Notes under the pieces: generated by a model | Databases searched by the model: none | Told to the model about the DNA's origin: nothing | What the model saw: only the letters and a program-made list of their open reading frames with translations | Translations under genes and position numbers: made by a program | Part shown: positions 8,835-18,891 of the stretch, in pieces | Layout: every line of letters starts with the position of its first letter | How positions within the stretch are numbered: the stretch's first letter is position 1 | Assembly: GCF_022829465.1 (NCBI RefSeq) | Contig: NZ_JAKSXZ010000135.1 | Location: 1-64,000 of the forward strand | Direction: 5' to 3' | Source of the DNA: Methylobacterium sp. J-067 | Lineage (GTDB): Bacteria; Pseudomonadota; Alphaproteobacteria; Rhizobiales; Beijerinckiaceae | DNA length: 64,000 nt

Positions 8835-10283
8835 TTGACCGCACTCTGGACCCCGGACGCCCTCGAAGCCGCCACGGGCGGCCGCTGGATCGGCGAGCGC
8901 CGGCCCGTGTCGGGCGCCTCCATCGACACCCGCACCCTGCAGCCCGGCGACCTGTTCTTCGCCATCCGGGGCGAGGCCCGGGACGGGCATGATTTCGTCG
9001 CCCAGGCGCTCGGCAAGGGTGCCGGCGCCGCCGTGGTCGCCGAGGGCCGCGCGGCCGAGTTCGAGGGCCCGGTCCTCGCCGTGGCGGGGGAGGGCGCCGA
9101 CCCGGTTCTCACCGCCATGGAGCGGATCGGCCGCGCCGCCCGCGCCCGCAGCGAGGCGCAGGTCGTCGCCGTCACCGGCTCGGTGGGCAAGACCGGCACC
9201 AAGGAGGCCCTGCGCCACGTCCTCTCGGGGCAGGGGGCGACGCACGCCTCGGCGGCCTCCTACAACAACCATTGGGGCGTGCCCCTGACCCTGGCGCGGA
9301 TGCCGGAGGAGGCGCAGTTCGGCGTCTTCGAGATCGGCATGAACCACGCCCACGAGATCCTGCCGCTGACCGGCATGGTCCGGCCGCAGGTGGCGCTCGT
9401 CGTCGCCGTCGAGCCGGTGCATGCCGAGCACTTCCCCTCGGTCTCGGCCATCGCCGACGCCAAGGGCGAGATCTTCGCCGGGCTGGAGCCCGGCGGCGTG
9501 GCGGTGATCAACCGCGACAACCCCCATTACGAGCGCCTCGCCGCCCATGCCATGGCCTCGCGGGCCGGGCGGATCGTCAGCTTCGGCGAGCATCCGCAGG
9601 CCGATGTCCGCGCCAACCGGATCGTGCTCCGCCCCGACCTGTCGGTGGTCGTTGCCAACGTGATGGGGCAGCCCGTCACCTACAAGCTCGGCACGGCGGG
9701 CCGCCATACGGCGCTCAATTCGCTCGGCGTGATGGCGGTGATCCATTCGCTCGGCGCCGACCTCGCCGCCGCCGCCCTGTCGCTCGCGGCCCTCGCACCG
9801 CCCACCGGCCGGGGCGAGCGCACGGCACTGGAAATGGCGAACGGCACCGCGTGGCTCATCGACGAGAGCTACAACGCCAACCCCGCCGCCGTCCGTGCGG
9901 CGCTGGCGACCCTCAGCGGCATCGAGACCGGCCCGCGCGGCCGGCGCATCGCCGTGCTCGGCGACATGCTGGAACTCGGGCCGACCAGCCCCGACCTGCA
10001 TCGCGGCCTCGCCGCCTCCGTCGAGGCAGCGGGTGTCGACCTCGTCTTCGCGGCCGGGCCGCTCACCCGCAACCTCTACGAGGCCCTGCCGGTGAGCCGG
10101 CGCGGCGCGGTGGCCGAGACCGCCGCCGACCTGATCGAGCCCCTGACCCGGACCCTGCGCCCCGGCGACGCCGTGATGGTCAAGGGCTCCAACGGCAGCC
10201 GCATGGGCCGGATTGTCGAGGCGCTCAAAGGCCGTTACGCCGCGCCGCACACGCGCCGCGACTCGGTCGTCGCCCTTCCCTGA
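8835..10283 (+). CDS. murF: UDP-MurNAc-tripeptide:D-alanyl-D-alanine ligase MurF
   Basis: MurF completes the cytoplasmic UDP-MurNAc-pentapeptide by adding D-Ala-D-Ala. The 482-residue protein shows the Mur ligase fold with P-loop GSVGKTGTK (115-123), the NNHWGVPLTL block and the C-terminal GDMLELG segment. The start codon appears to be TTG at 8835, two bases after the murE stop, with a G-rich site (GGGGGG) upstream; no ATG occurs early in the frame. A rare start may lower its yield relative to MurE. Confidence 0.93.
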   Translation: MTALWTPDALEAATGGRWIGERRPVSGASIDTRTLQPGDLFFAIRGEARDGHDFVAQALGKGAGAAVVAEGRAAEFEGPVLAVAGEGADPVLTAMERIGRAARARSEAQVVAVTGSVGKTGTKEALRHVLSGQGATHASAASYNNHWGVPLTLARMPEEAQFGVFEIGMNHAHEILPLTGMVRPQVALVVAVEPVHAEHFPSVSAIADAKGEIFAGLEPGGVAVINRDNPHYERLAAHAMASRAGRIVSFGEHPQADVRANRIVLRPDLSVVVANVMGQPVTYKLGTAGRHTALNSLGVMAVIHSLGADLAAAALSLAALAPPTGRGERTALEMANGTAWLIDESYNANPAAVRAALATLSGIETGPRGRRIAVLGDMLELGPTSPDLHRGLAASVEAAGVDLVFAAGPLTRNLYEALPVSRRGAVAETAADLIEPLTRTLRPGDAVMVKGSNGSRMGRIVEALKGRYAAPHTRRDSVVALP

Positions 10284-10329
10284 GCGGCCCCGCCGCCTCC
10301 CCGCCTGAACAGAGGGGCCCCGCGCCCGG

Positions 10330-11415
10330 ATGCTTTACCTCCTCTCGGACCTGAGCAGCACCTTCACGCCGCTCAACGTCTTCCGCTACATCACCTTCCG
10401 CGCCGGCGGCGCGGTGTTCACCGCCGGCCTGTTCGTGTTCTGGTTCGGGCCGTGGATCATTTCCCTGCTGCGCCTGCGCCAGGGCAAGGGCCAGCCGATC
10501 CGCGAGGACGGGCCGCAGACCCACCTGCTCACCAAGCGCGGCACGCCGACCATGGGCGGGCTAATGATCCTCGCCGGGTTCATCGTGGCGGTGCTGCTCT
10601 GGACGAACCCGCGCAACCACTACGTCTGGATCACCCTCACCGTGACCCTCGGCTTCGGGGCGATCGGCTTCTACGACGACTACCTCAAGGTCACGAAGCA
10701 GTCGCACAAGGGCTTCTCCGGCAAGTTCCGGCTGGGGCTCGAAGGGCTGATCGCCGTGGCCGCCTGCGTGACGATCGCGGCCTATTCGCCGCTCACGCTG
10801 CAGAACCAGCTCGCCTTCCCCGTCCTGAAGGATGCGCTCCTCAACCTCGGCCTGCTCTATCCGATCTTCGGCGCCTTCGTGATCGTCGGCTCGGGCAACG
10901 CGGTGAACATGACCGACGGGCTCGACGGCCTCGCCATCGTGCCGGTGATGATCGCCTGCGCCACGTTCGGCGTGATCGCCTACCTCGTCGGCAACTCCTT
11001 CACCGCGAGCTACCTGCAGGTGAACTACGTCCGCGACACGGGCGAACTCGCCGTGGTCTGCGGCGCGGTGGTCGGGGCGGGCCTCGGCTTCCTATGGTTC
11101 AACGCGCCGCCCGCGCAGATCTTCATGGGCGACACCGGCTCGCTGGCGCTCGGCGGCCTGCTCGGCACCATCGCGGTCGCCACCAAGCACGAGATCGTGC
11201 TGGCGGTGGTCGGCGGCCTGTTCGTGCTGGAGATGATGTCGGTCATCATCCAGGTCGCCTCGTTCAAGCTCACGGGCAAGCGCGTCTTCCGCATGGCGCC
11301 GATCCACCACCATTTCGAGCAGAAGGGCTGGAAGGAGCCGCAGGTCGTGATCCGCTTCTGGATCATCGCCGTGATCCTGGCCATGGCGGGCCTCGCCACG
11401 CTCAAGCTGCGCTGA
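10330..11415 (+). CDS. mraY: Phospho-MurNAc-pentapeptide translocase MraY
   Basis: MraY transfers phospho-MurNAc-pentapeptide from UDP to undecaprenyl phosphate, making lipid I at the inner membrane. The 361-residue protein is polytopic (about ten hydrophobic segments) and carries the conserved GTPTMGG, YDDYLKV and [10 protein letters not shown] blocks and the histidine-rich [11 protein letters not shown] near the C-terminus. The aspartates in DDY and TDGLDG are the family's catalytic/Mg residues. GAGGGG lies about 15 bases before the ATG. It sits 46 bases after murF. Confidence 0.96.
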   Translation: MLYLLSDLSSTFTPLNVFRYITFRAGGAVFTAGLFVFWFGPWIISLLRLRQGKGQPIREDGPQTHLLTKRGTPTMGGLMILAGFIVAVLLWTNPRNHYVWITLTVTLGFGAIGFYDDYLKVTKQSHKGFSGKFRLGLEGLIAVAACVTIAAYSPLTLQNQLAFPVLKDALLNLGLLYPIFGAFVIVGSGNAVNMTDGLDGLAIVPVMIACATFGVIAYLVGNSFTASYLQVNYVRDTGELAVVCGAVVGAGLGFLWFNAPPAQIFMGDTGSLALGGLLGTIAVATKHEIVLAVVGGLFVLEMMSVIIQVASFKLTGKRVFRMAPIHHHFEQKGWKEPQVVIRFWIIAVILAMAGLATLKLR

Positions 11416-11530
11416 GGGCATTTCCGCCGCAGGCGTGGTACAAGTCCTTCGAGACACGGCCTTTCCCGGCCTGACACCGGGGAACGGGGAACGGCCGTGT
11501 CGTGCCGGTCTTCCTCGTTACGAGTCTCGC

Positions 11531-12892
11531 ATGACCCCCGTCACCACTTTCGCGGGCCGAAGAGTCGCCCTGTTCGGCCTCGGCGGCTCGGGGCTCGCCA
11601 CGGCCCGCGCGCTCATCGCGGGCGGAGCCGAGATCCTGGCCTGGGACGACGGCGCGGAGGGCGTCGCCAAGGCGCAAGGGGAGGGGATCCCCACCGCCGA
11701 CCTGCGCGAGCAGGATTGGTCGGGCTTCGCCGCCCTGGTCCTCGCGCCGGGCGTGCCCCTCACCCATCCCGAGCCCCATTGGAGCGTGCGGCTCGCGCAG
11801 GGAGCCGGCGTCGAGATCGTCGGCGACATCGAATTGTTCTGCCGCGAGCGCCGGGCCCTCGCCCCGGGCGCGCCCTTCGTGGCGATCACCGGCACCAACG
11901 GCAAGTCGACCACCACGGCGCTCATCGCCCACGTCCTGCGCCACGCGGGCCGCGACGTGCAGATGGGCGGCAACATCGGCACGGCGATCCTCTCCCTCGC
12001 CCCGCCGGACGCCGCCCGCGTCCACGTGATCGAGATGTCCTCGTTCCAGATCGACCTGACGCCCTCCCTCGATCCGAGCGTCGGCGTGCTGATGAACATC
12101 ACCCCCGATCATCTCGACCGCCACGGCACGATGGAGCAATACGCCGCCATCAAGGAGCGGCTGATCCGGGGCGCGGACCTCGCCGTCGTCGGCATCGACG
12201 ACGCGCCGAGCCGGGCGATCGCCGACCGGCGGGGCGAGCGGCTGGTGCGGGTCCATGTCGGGGCCGGCGCGGCGCAGGGCGACGGGCTCTGCGTCGCCGA
12301 GGGCCATGTCCGCGACGCCTCGGGCGAGGATCTGGCCGACGTGAACGGCATCGGCTCCCTGCGCGGCGCCCATAACTGGCAGAACGCGGCGGTGGCCGTC
12401 GCCGTCGCCCAGGCGCTCGGCGTCGCGCCGGAACAGATCCGCGCCGGCCTCGCCTCCTTCCCCGGCTTGCCCCACCGGATGGAGGAAGTCGGCCGCCGGG
12501 GGCACGTCCTGTTCGTGAACGACTCGAAGGCGACCAACGCGGATTCGACCGAGAAGGCGCTCACCGCCTTCCGCGACATCCACTGGATCCTCGGCGGAAA
12601 GGCCAAGGACGGGGGCATCTTCCCCCTGGTCCCGTATTTCGAGCGGGTGGCCCATGCCTACCTGATCGGCGCCGCCTCCGACGCCTTCGCGGCGACGCTG
12701 GAAGGCGCCGTGCCCTACACCCGCTGCGGCACCCTCGACGTGGCCGTGGAGAAGGCGGCGGAGAACGCCGCCGCCTCCGGCGCGCCGGAGCCGGTGGTGC
12801 TGCTCTCCCCGGCCTGCGCCTCCTACGACCAGTTCCGCAACTTCGAGATCCGGGGCGACCGGTTCCGGGAGCTGGTCCGGGCGCTGCCCTAG
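11531..12892 (+). CDS. murD: UDP-MurNAc-L-alanine:D-glutamate ligase MurD
   Basis: MurD adds D-glutamate to UDP-MurNAc-L-Ala. The 453-residue product has an N-terminal Rossmann-like UDP-binding domain ([14 protein letters not shown]), the P-loop GTNGKST (121-127), [10 protein letters not shown] and the [10 protein letters not shown] block. The ATG at 11531 is chosen because the conserved N-terminus starts right after it; the frame is open upstream to 11435 without conserved sequence. Its TAG stop (12890-12892) overlaps the stop codon of the convergent chemoreceptor gene. Confidence 0.95.
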   Translation: MTPVTTFAGRRVALFGLGGSGLATARALIAGGAEILAWDDGAEGVAKAQGEGIPTADLREQDWSGFAALVLAPGVPLTHPEPHWSVRLAQGAGVEIVGDIELFCRERRALAPGAPFVAITGTNGKSTTTALIAHVLRHAGRDVQMGGNIGTAILSLAPPDAARVHVIEMSSFQIDLTPSLDPSVGVLMNITPDHLDRHGTMEQYAAIKERLIRGADLAVVGIDDAPSRAIADRRGERLVRVHVGAGAAQGDGLCVAEGHVRDASGEDLADVNGIGSLRGAHNWQNAAVAVAVAQALGVAPEQIRAGLASFPGLPHRMEEVGRRGHVLFVNDSKATNADSTEKALTAFRDIHWILGGKAKDGGIFPLVPYFERVAHAYLIGAASDAFAATLEGAVPYTRCGTLDVAVEKAAENAAASGAPEPVVLLSPACASYDQFRNFEIRGDRFRELVRALP

Positions 12893-14364
12893 CGGGCCAG
12901 CACCCGCGCCGCCTCGCGGGTGGTGCCGACCGCCTGCCGGACCTGGGCCACGGCGGCGCCGATGGCGCCGATATTGCCGGTGATGTCGGTGACGGCGCCG
13001 GCGGCGCTCTGCATGTTCTCGGCGAGGTCGCGGGTCACGGCGCTCTGCTCCTCGATGGCGGCGGCGGTCGCCACCACGGTCTCGCGCATGATCGAGACCG
13101 ATGCGCCGATCGAGCCGAGGGCTCCGACCACCTCCTGCGAGACCCGCTGCACGCTGGCAATCTCGCTGTTGATCTGCCCCGTGGCGCGGGCCGCCTGATC
13201 GGCCAGGGCCTTCACCTCGGAGGCGACCACCGCGAAGCCGCGCCCGGCCTCGCCCGCGCGGGCGGCCTCGATGGTCGCGTTCAGCGCCAGGAGGTTGATC
13301 TGGCCCGCGATGTTCTGGATCAGGCCGACGATGCCGGACATCGCGGTCGCCGTGTCGGCGAGGCGCTTGGTGTGGGCGTCGGCATCCTGGACGCAGGCAT
13401 AGGCGGTGTCGGTAGCCCCCTGCGAGCGCACGATGCTCTGGGACATCTCCGCCACGGAAGCCGCCAGCTCCTCGGCCGCCGCCGCCACGGTCTGGACGTT
13501 GCCGGAGGTCGAATCGGCTGCCGCCGAGGCGAGGGTGGCGGCCTTGGTCGAATGCGTGACCGCCTGCTCGATCTCGCCGAAATTCCGGTCGATCAGCGTG
13601 CGCAGGTCGGCCAGCAGGCGGACCTGATCCGTGATGTCGGTGGCGAACTTCACCACCTTGTAGGGCTTGCCGTTGGCATCGAGGATCGGGTTGTAGGACG
13701 CCTGGATCCAGACCTCCCGCCCGCCCTTGCCGATGCGGCGGAACTGCGCCGCCTGATAGGTCCCGTTGCGCAGGGCCGTCCAGAACGCCCGGTAGGTCTC
13801 GCTCTCCCGGTACCCCGGCTCGACGAACAGGCTGTGATGCCGCCCGACGACCTCGTCGCGCGTGTAGCCCATCGCCGTCAGGAAGTTGTCGTTCGCGTCG
13901 AGCACGGCCCCGTCGAGGTCGAAGGTGATGACGGCCTGGACCTTGTCGATCGCGGCGATCTGGCCGGCGCGGTCGGCCTCCTCGGTGCGCTGCTGGGTGA
14001 TGTCGGTGGCGAACTTCACCACCTTGTAGGGCTTGCCGCCGGAATCGAGGATCGGGTTGTAGGACGCCTGGATCCAGATCGGGCGGCCGCCGCGCCCGAC
14101 CCGCCGGAACTGCCCGGACTCGAACGTGCCCGCGCGCAGGCGCTCCCAGAACGCCCGGTAGGCGTCCGAGTCCCGCTCGGCCGGGTCCATGAACAGGCTG
14201 TGATGCTGGCCGACGATCTCCGGCAGCGTGTAGCCGACGGCATCGAGGAAGTTCGTGTTCGCCGTGAGGATCCGCCCCGTGAGATCGAACTCGATGATCC
14301 CTTGAACGCGGTCGAGCGCCGAGAGCTTGGCACGGGACTCTCGGGTGTTCAGGCTGGCGAACAT
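12889..14364 (-). CDS. Soluble methyl-accepting chemotaxis protein with two PAS domains
   Basis: This 491-residue protein has two tandem PAS domains (about 12-130 and 134-252), a linker, and an MCP signalling domain (about 290-490) with the conserved hairpin tip [20 protein letters not shown]. No membrane segment or HAMP domain is visible, so it is a cytoplasmic sensor feeding a CheA/CheW complex. The PAS domains may bind haem, flavin or a small ligand; each ends in an identical [11 protein letters not shown] block. A GTG at 14379 would add five residues. It lies on the opposite strand inside the dcw cluster, between murD and ftsW, and no che genes are nearby. Confidence 0.9.
   Translation of the reverse strand: MFASLNTRESRAKLSALDRVQGIIEFDLTGRILTANTNFLDAVGYTLPEIVGQHHSLFMDPAERDSDAYRAFWERLRAGTFESGQFRRVGRGGRPIWIQASYNPILDSGGKPYKVVKFATDITQQRTEEADRAGQIAAIDKVQAVITFDLDGAVLDANDNFLTAMGYTRDEVVGRHHSLFVEPGYRESETYRAFWTALRNGTYQAAQFRRIGKGGREVWIQASYNPILDANGKPYKVVKFATDITDQVRLLADLRTLIDRNFGEIEQAVTHSTKAATLASAAADSTSGNVQTVAAAAEELAASVAEMSQSIVRSQGATDTAYACVQDADAHTKRLADTATAMSGIVGLIQNIAGQINLLALNATIEAARAGEAGRGFAVVASEVKALADQAARATGQINSEIASVQRVSQEVVGALGSIGASVSIMRETVVATAAAIEEQSAVTRDLAENMQSAAGAVTDITGNIGAIGAAVAQVRQAVGTTREAARVLAR
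13631..13712. repeat. Direct repeat copy 1 inside the chemoreceptor gene
   Basis: This 82-base segment, coding for the end of the second PAS domain, matches 13997-14078 at 79 of 82 positions by my alignment. The offset is 366 bases, exactly 122 codons, so the repeat reflects duplicated PAS domains kept nearly identical in this part only. Confidence 0.8.
13997..14078. repeat. Direct repeat copy 2 inside the chemoreceptor gene
   Basis: This is the partner of the repeat at 13631-13712, coding for the end of the first PAS domain. The three differences cluster within a few bases where SGG is replaced by ANG. The flanking PAS sequence is far more diverged, which suggests gene conversion or strong local constraint. 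Confidence 0.8.
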
Positions 14365-14627
14365 GACGGATCGACTCACGCTCTACGGGTCGGACACCGG
14401 GCGTCCGAGGTCACTGGAAAGTATTACACCTTTAAGTTGCATTCCCCGGCTTAACATGGAGTATATCGGTCGCGTGCGTCCTTCGACGACGCGAAGCAAA
14501 TGCCCGTGTCCGAAGAGCTCGGCGCGCTGAGCACGAAAGACCATAAGCCTCCGTTTACCATTCCTGCACAGGATCCGGCCCGACCCGCGCGGATCGGATT
14601 CCGCGCGGCCTGGAGTGGTTGTCCGGC

Positions 14628-15803
14628 ATGATGTCGCGCGCGGAACGCACCCCCCTGACGGATTGGTGGTGGACGGTCGACCGCGGCCTCCTCGCGGCGC
14701 TCGTCGCCCTGATGGTGGCCGGGCTGGTCTTCCTGATGGGCGGTGGGCCGCCGGTCGCCGAGCGCATCGGGCTGCCGACCTTCTACTTCCTGAACCGTCA
14801 GGCGATGTATCTCGCGCCCACGGTGCTGATCATCTGCGCGGTGTCGTTCCTGAGCCTGCGCGGCATCCGGCGGCTCGCCCTGTTCACTTGGCTCTCGGGG
14901 GTCGCGCTCTGCCTGCTCGCCGTGAAGGTCGGGCCTGAGATCAAGGGCGCGCATCGCTGGATCCAGTTCGGCTCCCTCGGCCTCCAGCCCTCCGAGTTCG
15001 TGAAGCCCGCCTTCGTGGTCGTGGCCGCCTGGGCCTTCTCCGAGGGAGCCCAGCGGCGGGACATGCCCGGCGGCGTGCTCGGCCTGCTGATCCTGCCCGT
15101 CACCATCGTCCCGCTGCTGCTGCAGCCGGATTTCGGCCAGACCATGCTCATCACCATGACGTGGTCGGCGCTGCTCTTCGTGGCGGGCCTGCACCTGATT
15201 TGGGTCGCCGCGCTCGGCGTCTTCGGCCTCGCCGGCGTCTTCGCCGCCTACACGTTCTTCCACCACGTCCGCGAGCGCTTCAACAAGTTCCTCGACCGGG
15301 GCGACGACGGCGCGGGCGGTGGCTTCCAGGAATTCTGGTCGCGCGAATCCTTCCGCTCGGGAAGCTGGTTCGGCACCGGCCCGGGGGAGGGCGTCGCCAA
15401 GCGCCACCTGCCCGACGCCCATACCGACTTCCTGTTCTCGGTGATCGGCGAGGAATTCGGCGTCATCGTCTGCCTGTGCCTCGTGGCCCTGTTCGCCTAC
15501 ATCGTGCTGCGCGGCCTCAAGCTCGCCCGGCGCACGGACGACACGTTCTCGCGGCTGGCGATCACGGGGCTCGCGACCCTGTTCGGCTTGCAGGCGTGCA
15601 TCAACATGGCGGTGAACACCCAACTCATGCCGGCCAAGGGCATGACGCTCCCCTTCGTCTCCTTCGGCGGCTCGTCGATGTTCTCGCTGGCGCTCGGCAC
15701 CGGCTTCCTCGTGGCCCTCACCCGCAAGCGCCCGCGCACGGTGATGCTGAGCCAGAAGCCGCCGGGCACGGCCCCCTCGGCCGTCGCCGGGGTGAAGCAA
15801 TGA
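14628..15803 (+). CDS. ftsW: Lipid II polymerase / divisome SEDS protein FtsW
   Basis: FtsW is the SEDS-family glycosyltransferase that polymerises septal glycan with FtsI. The 391-residue polytopic protein has the conserved GAHRWIQFG, GLQPSEFVKPAFV, LLQPDFGQ and PFVSFGGSSM segments. The ATG at 14628 is chosen over a TTG at 14619 because GGAG (14612-14615) is then at a workable spacing. Its stop overlaps the murG ATG. The gene resumes the dcw order after the inserted chemoreceptor, so it needs its own promoter in 14365-14627 or read-through past the antisense gene. Confidence 0.95.
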   Translation: MMSRAERTPLTDWWWTVDRGLLAALVALMVAGLVFLMGGGPPVAERIGLPTFYFLNRQAMYLAPTVLIICAVSFLSLRGIRRLALFTWLSGVALCLLAVKVGPEIKGAHRWIQFGSLGLQPSEFVKPAFVVVAAWAFSEGAQRRDMPGGVLGLLILPVTIVPLLLQPDFGQTMLITMTWSALLFVAGLHLIWVAALGVFGLAGVFAAYTFFHHVRERFNKFLDRGDDGAGGGFQEFWSRESFRSGSWFGTGPGEGVAKRHLPDAHTDFLFSVIGEEFGVIVCLCLVALFAYIVLRGLKLARRTDDTFSRLAITGLATLFGLQACINMAVNTQLMPAKGMTLPFVSFGGSSMFSLALGTGFLVALTRKRPRTVMLSQKPPGTAPSAVAGVKQ

Positions 15804-16909
15804 CCGTCTTGACCCCCACCATCCTGCTCTGCGCGGGCGGGACCGGCGGCCACCTCTTCCCGGCCGAAAGCCTCGCCCACGCCCTCCGGGCGCGGGGCGT
15901 GCGCGTCGTCCTGGCCACGGATGCGCGGGTGGATTCCATCGCCGCCGGCTTCCCGGCCTCGGAGATCGTCACCATCCGCTCCGCGACGCCGTCCGGCCGC
16001 AACATGCTCAAGCGCGCGGCGGCGGTCGTCACCCTGGGGCGGGGCTTCGGCGACGCCGCCAAGGCGATCCGCCGGATCAACCCGGCGGCGGTCGTCGGCT
16101 TCGGCGGCTATCCGACCGTGCCGCCCGTCCTGGCAGCTCAACTTCTACGTGTGCCCACCCTCCTGCACGAGCAGAACGCGGTGATGGGCCGGGCCAACGG
16201 CTTCCTGGCGCGGGGCGCGCGGACCATCGCCACCGGCTTCCGCGAGGTCCGGGGCATCCCGGACAAGGCGACCGCCCGGCGGGTCCATACCGGCAACCCC
16301 CTGCGGCCCGCCGTCATCGAAGCGGCGCGCATCCCCTACCCCGCCTTCGGGGAGGGGGATGTGCTCCGGCTCCTCGTGTTCGGCGGCAGCCAGGGCGCGC
16401 GGATCATGGGCGAGATCGTCCCGCCGGCCCTGGAGCGCCTGCCGGCCGACCTGCGGGCGCGCCTGCACGTCACGCAGCAGGTGCGGCCCGAGGACCTGAC
16501 GGCGGTGCAGAACCGCACCCTCGCCATGGGCCTCGCCGGCCTGGACGCGGCCCCGTTCTTCAAGGACCTGCCGGCCCGGATGGCGGCGAGCCACCTCGTG
16601 ATCTCGCGCTCCGGCGCCTCGACCGTCTCGGAACTCGCCGCCATCGGCCGCCCCTCGGTGCTCGTGCCGCTGCCGGGCGCCCTCGATCAGGATCAGGCGG
16701 CCAACGCCGCGACCCTGGAGGCGATCGGCGCCGCCCTCGTCCTGAAGCAGACCGCCTTCACCCCCGACCGGCTCGCCGCCGACCTCGTGGAGATGTGCGA
16801 GAACCCGGCGAAATTGACCCGGGCCGCCGATGCGGCGAGAAGCGCAGGCATTCACGACGCCGCCGAGCGGCTGGCCGAGGTCGTCGTCGAGACGGCGGCC
16901 CATCCCTGA
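15800..16909 (+). CDS. murG: UDP-GlcNAc:lipid I N-acetylglucosaminyltransferase MurG
   Basis: MurG adds GlcNAc to lipid I, making lipid II at the inner leaflet. The 369-residue GT28 protein shows the two signature blocks: the N-terminal GGTGGHLFPAE loop for lipid I and the C-terminal ISRSGASTVSELAAIGRPS for UDP-GlcNAc, plus GGYPTVPPV and LLHEQNAVMG. It starts in an ATGA overlap with ftsW, indicating coupling. Length and motifs are typical. Confidence 0.96.
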   Translation: MTVLTPTILLCAGGTGGHLFPAESLAHALRARGVRVVLATDARVDSIAAGFPASEIVTIRSATPSGRNMLKRAAAVVTLGRGFGDAAKAIRRINPAAVVGFGGYPTVPPVLAAQLLRVPTLLHEQNAVMGRANGFLARGARTIATGFREVRGIPDKATARRVHTGNPLRPAVIEAARIPYPAFGEGDVLRLLVFGGSQGARIMGEIVPPALERLPADLRARLHVTQQVRPEDLTAVQNRTLAMGLAGLDAAPFFKDLPARMAASHLVISRSGASTVSELAAIGRPSVLVPLPGALDQDQAANAATLEAIGAALVLKQTAFTPDRLAADLVEMCENPAKLTRAADAARSAGIHDAAERLAEVVVETAAHP

Positions 16910-16951
16910 TCGCCGCGCCGTCGCGCCCGGTCCCGCACAGGTCTGACACCC

Positions 16952-18355
16952 ATGAAGCTGCCCGAAAAACTCGGCCCCATCCACTTCATCGGCATCGGCG
17001 GCATCGGCATGTCCGGCATTGCCGAGGTGATGCACAACCTCGGCTACACGGTTCAGGGCTCGGACGCCTCGGACAACGCCAATGTCCGCCGCCTTGCGGC
17101 CAAGGGCATGCGCACCTTCGTCGGGCATGACGCGGCCAACGTGGCCGAGGCGGGGCTCGTCGTCGTCTCGACGGCGATCCGCCGCGACAATCCCGAACTC
17201 GAAGCCGCCCGGGAGGCCCGCCTGCCGGTGGTGCGCCGCGCCGAGATGCTGGCCGAGCTGATGCGGTTCAAGTCCTGCGTCGCGGTGGCCGGCACCCATG
17301 GCAAGACCACCACCACCTCCCTGGTGGCGACGCTGCTCGATGCCGGGAACCTCGACCCGACCGTCATCAACGGCGGCATCATCAACGCCTACGGCACCAA
17401 CGCCCGCATGGGCGCGGGCGACTGGATGGTGGTGGAGGCCGACGAATCGGACGGCACCTTCCTCAAGCTGCCGGCGGACGTCGCCATCGTCACCAACATC
17501 GACCCCGAGCACCTCGACCATTTCGGCTCGTTCGACGCGATCAAGGACGCGTTCCGGCGCTTCATCGACAATATCCCGTTCTACGGCTTCGCGGTGATGT
17601 GCATCGACCATCCGGTGGTGCAGGACCTCGTCGGCCATATCGAGGACCGGCGGATCATCACCTACGGCGAGAACCCGCAGGCGGACGTGCGCCTGATCGA
17701 CGTCGACCTGAAGGGCGGCCAGAGCAAGTTCCGGGTGATGATCCGCGACCGGCGCCCCGGCTACCGGATGGAGATGGAGGACCTCGTCCTCCCGATGCCG
17801 GGCAAGCACAACGCGCTGAACGCCACGGCGGCCCTCGCCGTAGCGCACGAGCTCGGCGTGAAGCCCGACGCGATCCGCAACGCGCTCGCCGGCTTCGGCG
17901 GCGTGAAGCGGCGCTTCACCCGCACGGGCGAGTGGAACGGCGCGGCGATCTTCGACGATTACGGGCACCATCCGGTGGAGATCAAGGCGGTGCTGAAGGC
18001 CGCCCGCGCCTCGACGGATCACGGGGTGATCGCGGTGGTGCAGCCGCACCGTTACACGCGGCTGCAATCGCTGTTCGACGATTTCTGCACCTGCTTCAAC
18101 GACGCCGACACGGTGATCGTCGCCCCGGTCTACGCGGCGGGCGAGGCGCCCATCGAGGGCTTCGACCGCGACAGCCTCGTGGCGGGCCTGCGCTCGCGCG
18201 GCCACCGGGACGCCCGCGCCCTGGAGAAGCCGGAGGATCTGGCGGGGATCGTTGCGGACCTCGCCAAGTCCGGCGATTACGTCGTGTGCCTCGGCGCCGG
18301 TACGATCACCCAATGGGCCTACGCCTTGCCGGGCGAGCTGGCCGCGCGGGGGTGA
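16952..18355 (+). CDS. murC: UDP-N-acetylmuramate:L-alanine ligase MurC
   Basis: MurC adds the first amino acid, L-alanine, to UDP-MurNAc. The 467-residue enzyme has the N-terminal [15 protein letters not shown] nucleotide-binding motif, the P-loop GTHGKTT (114-120), the EADESDGTF block and [10 protein letters not shown] near the centre of the C-terminal half. It begins 42 bases after murG. Its TGA overlaps the GTG start of the DUF559 gene, so the latter is translationally linked to cell-wall synthesis genes by position. Confidence 0.96.
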   Translation: MKLPEKLGPIHFIGIGGIGMSGIAEVMHNLGYTVQGSDASDNANVRRLAAKGMRTFVGHDAANVAEAGLVVVSTAIRRDNPELEAAREARLPVVRRAEMLAELMRFKSCVAVAGTHGKTTTTSLVATLLDAGNLDPTVINGGIINAYGTNARMGAGDWMVVEADESDGTFLKLPADVAIVTNIDPEHLDHFGSFDAIKDAFRRFIDNIPFYGFAVMCIDHPVVQDLVGHIEDRRIITYGENPQADVRLIDVDLKGGQSKFRVMIRDRRPGYRMEMEDLVLPMPGKHNALNATAALAVAHELGVKPDAIRNALAGFGGVKRRFTRTGEWNGAAIFDDYGHHPVEIKAVLKAARASTDHGVIAVVQPHRYTRLQSLFDDFCTCFNDADTVIVAPVYAAGEAPIEGFDRDSLVAGLRSRGHRDARALEKPEDLAGIVADLAKSGDYVVCLGAGTITQWAYALPGELAARG

Positions 18356-18891
18356 CGACCGATACGACCGAGCCGACGCGGTTCTGCCGGAGCCTGCGCG
18401 CATCGCTGACGGAAGCCGAGCGCCACCTCTGGTACCGCCTGCGCGACCGACGCCTCGCAGGGTTCAAGTTCGTGCGGCAGGAGAGCATCGGCCGGTACGT
18501 CGCCGCTTTCTGCTGCCGGGAGGCCCGGCTGATCGTCGAAGTCGATGGCGGGCAGCACGCCGAGAGCGAGCACGACCGCCTCCGCGATGCGTGGCTGAAG
18601 GACCAGGGTTATCGCGTGCTGCGTTTCTGGAACGCCGAAGTGATGAGCAACACCGCTGGGGTCCTCGACACGATCCTTGCCGCGCTTCCCCCCTCTCCCC
18701 GCAAGCGGGGAGAGGGCCGAGCCCCCTTTGTCGGGGGTGAGGCGAGCCCGAAGGGCGAGGGTGAGGGGGCCATGACGGACGAGACTCCTCCGGCCACGCC
18801 CCCTCACCCCCGGCTGCCGCCTCGTTTCGCCGACAACAAGGTCGGCAAAACCCTCTCCCCGCAGGCGGGGAGAGGGGGAGAACACACATGA
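18352..18891 (+). CDS. DUF559 (Vsr-like endonuclease fold) protein with repeat-derived tail
   Basis: Residues 1-112 match the DUF559 pattern of small PD-(D/E)xK proteins: an N-terminal helix ([17 protein letters not shown]), [12 protein letters not shown], then [11 protein letters not shown] and [12 protein letters not shown]. The position normally held by the family's conserved Asp (VDF motif) is Ala here (YVAAFCC, residues 49-55), so nuclease activity is doubtful although the ExD pair is kept. From about residue 114 to 179 the protein is encoded by a palindromic repeat element and is low in complexity. The GTG start overlaps murC, and the TGA overlaps the murB ATG. Confidence 0.8.
   Translation: MTTDTTEPTRFCRSLRASLTEAERHLWYRLRDRRLAGFKFVRQESIGRYVAAFCCREARLIVEVDGGQHAESEHDRLRDAWLKDQGYRVLRFWNAEVMSNTAGVLDTILAALPPSPRKRGEGRAPFVGGEASPKGEGEGAMTDETPPATPPHPRLPPRFADNKVGKTLSPQAGRGGEHT
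18691..18876. repeat. Paired GC-rich palindromic repeat element
   Basis: Two near-identical hairpins, CCCTCTCCCCGC-AA-GCGGGGAGAGGG at 18691-18716 and the same arms around AG at 18851-18876, flank inner inverted arms (GGGTGAGGGGG near 18760 and CCCCCTCACCC near 18800). The layout looks like a non-autonomous palindromic mobile repeat. It lies wholly within the reading frame of the DUF559 gene. Related sequences occur at 47041-47206 and, as a single hairpin, at 61768-61790. Confidence 0.7.
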
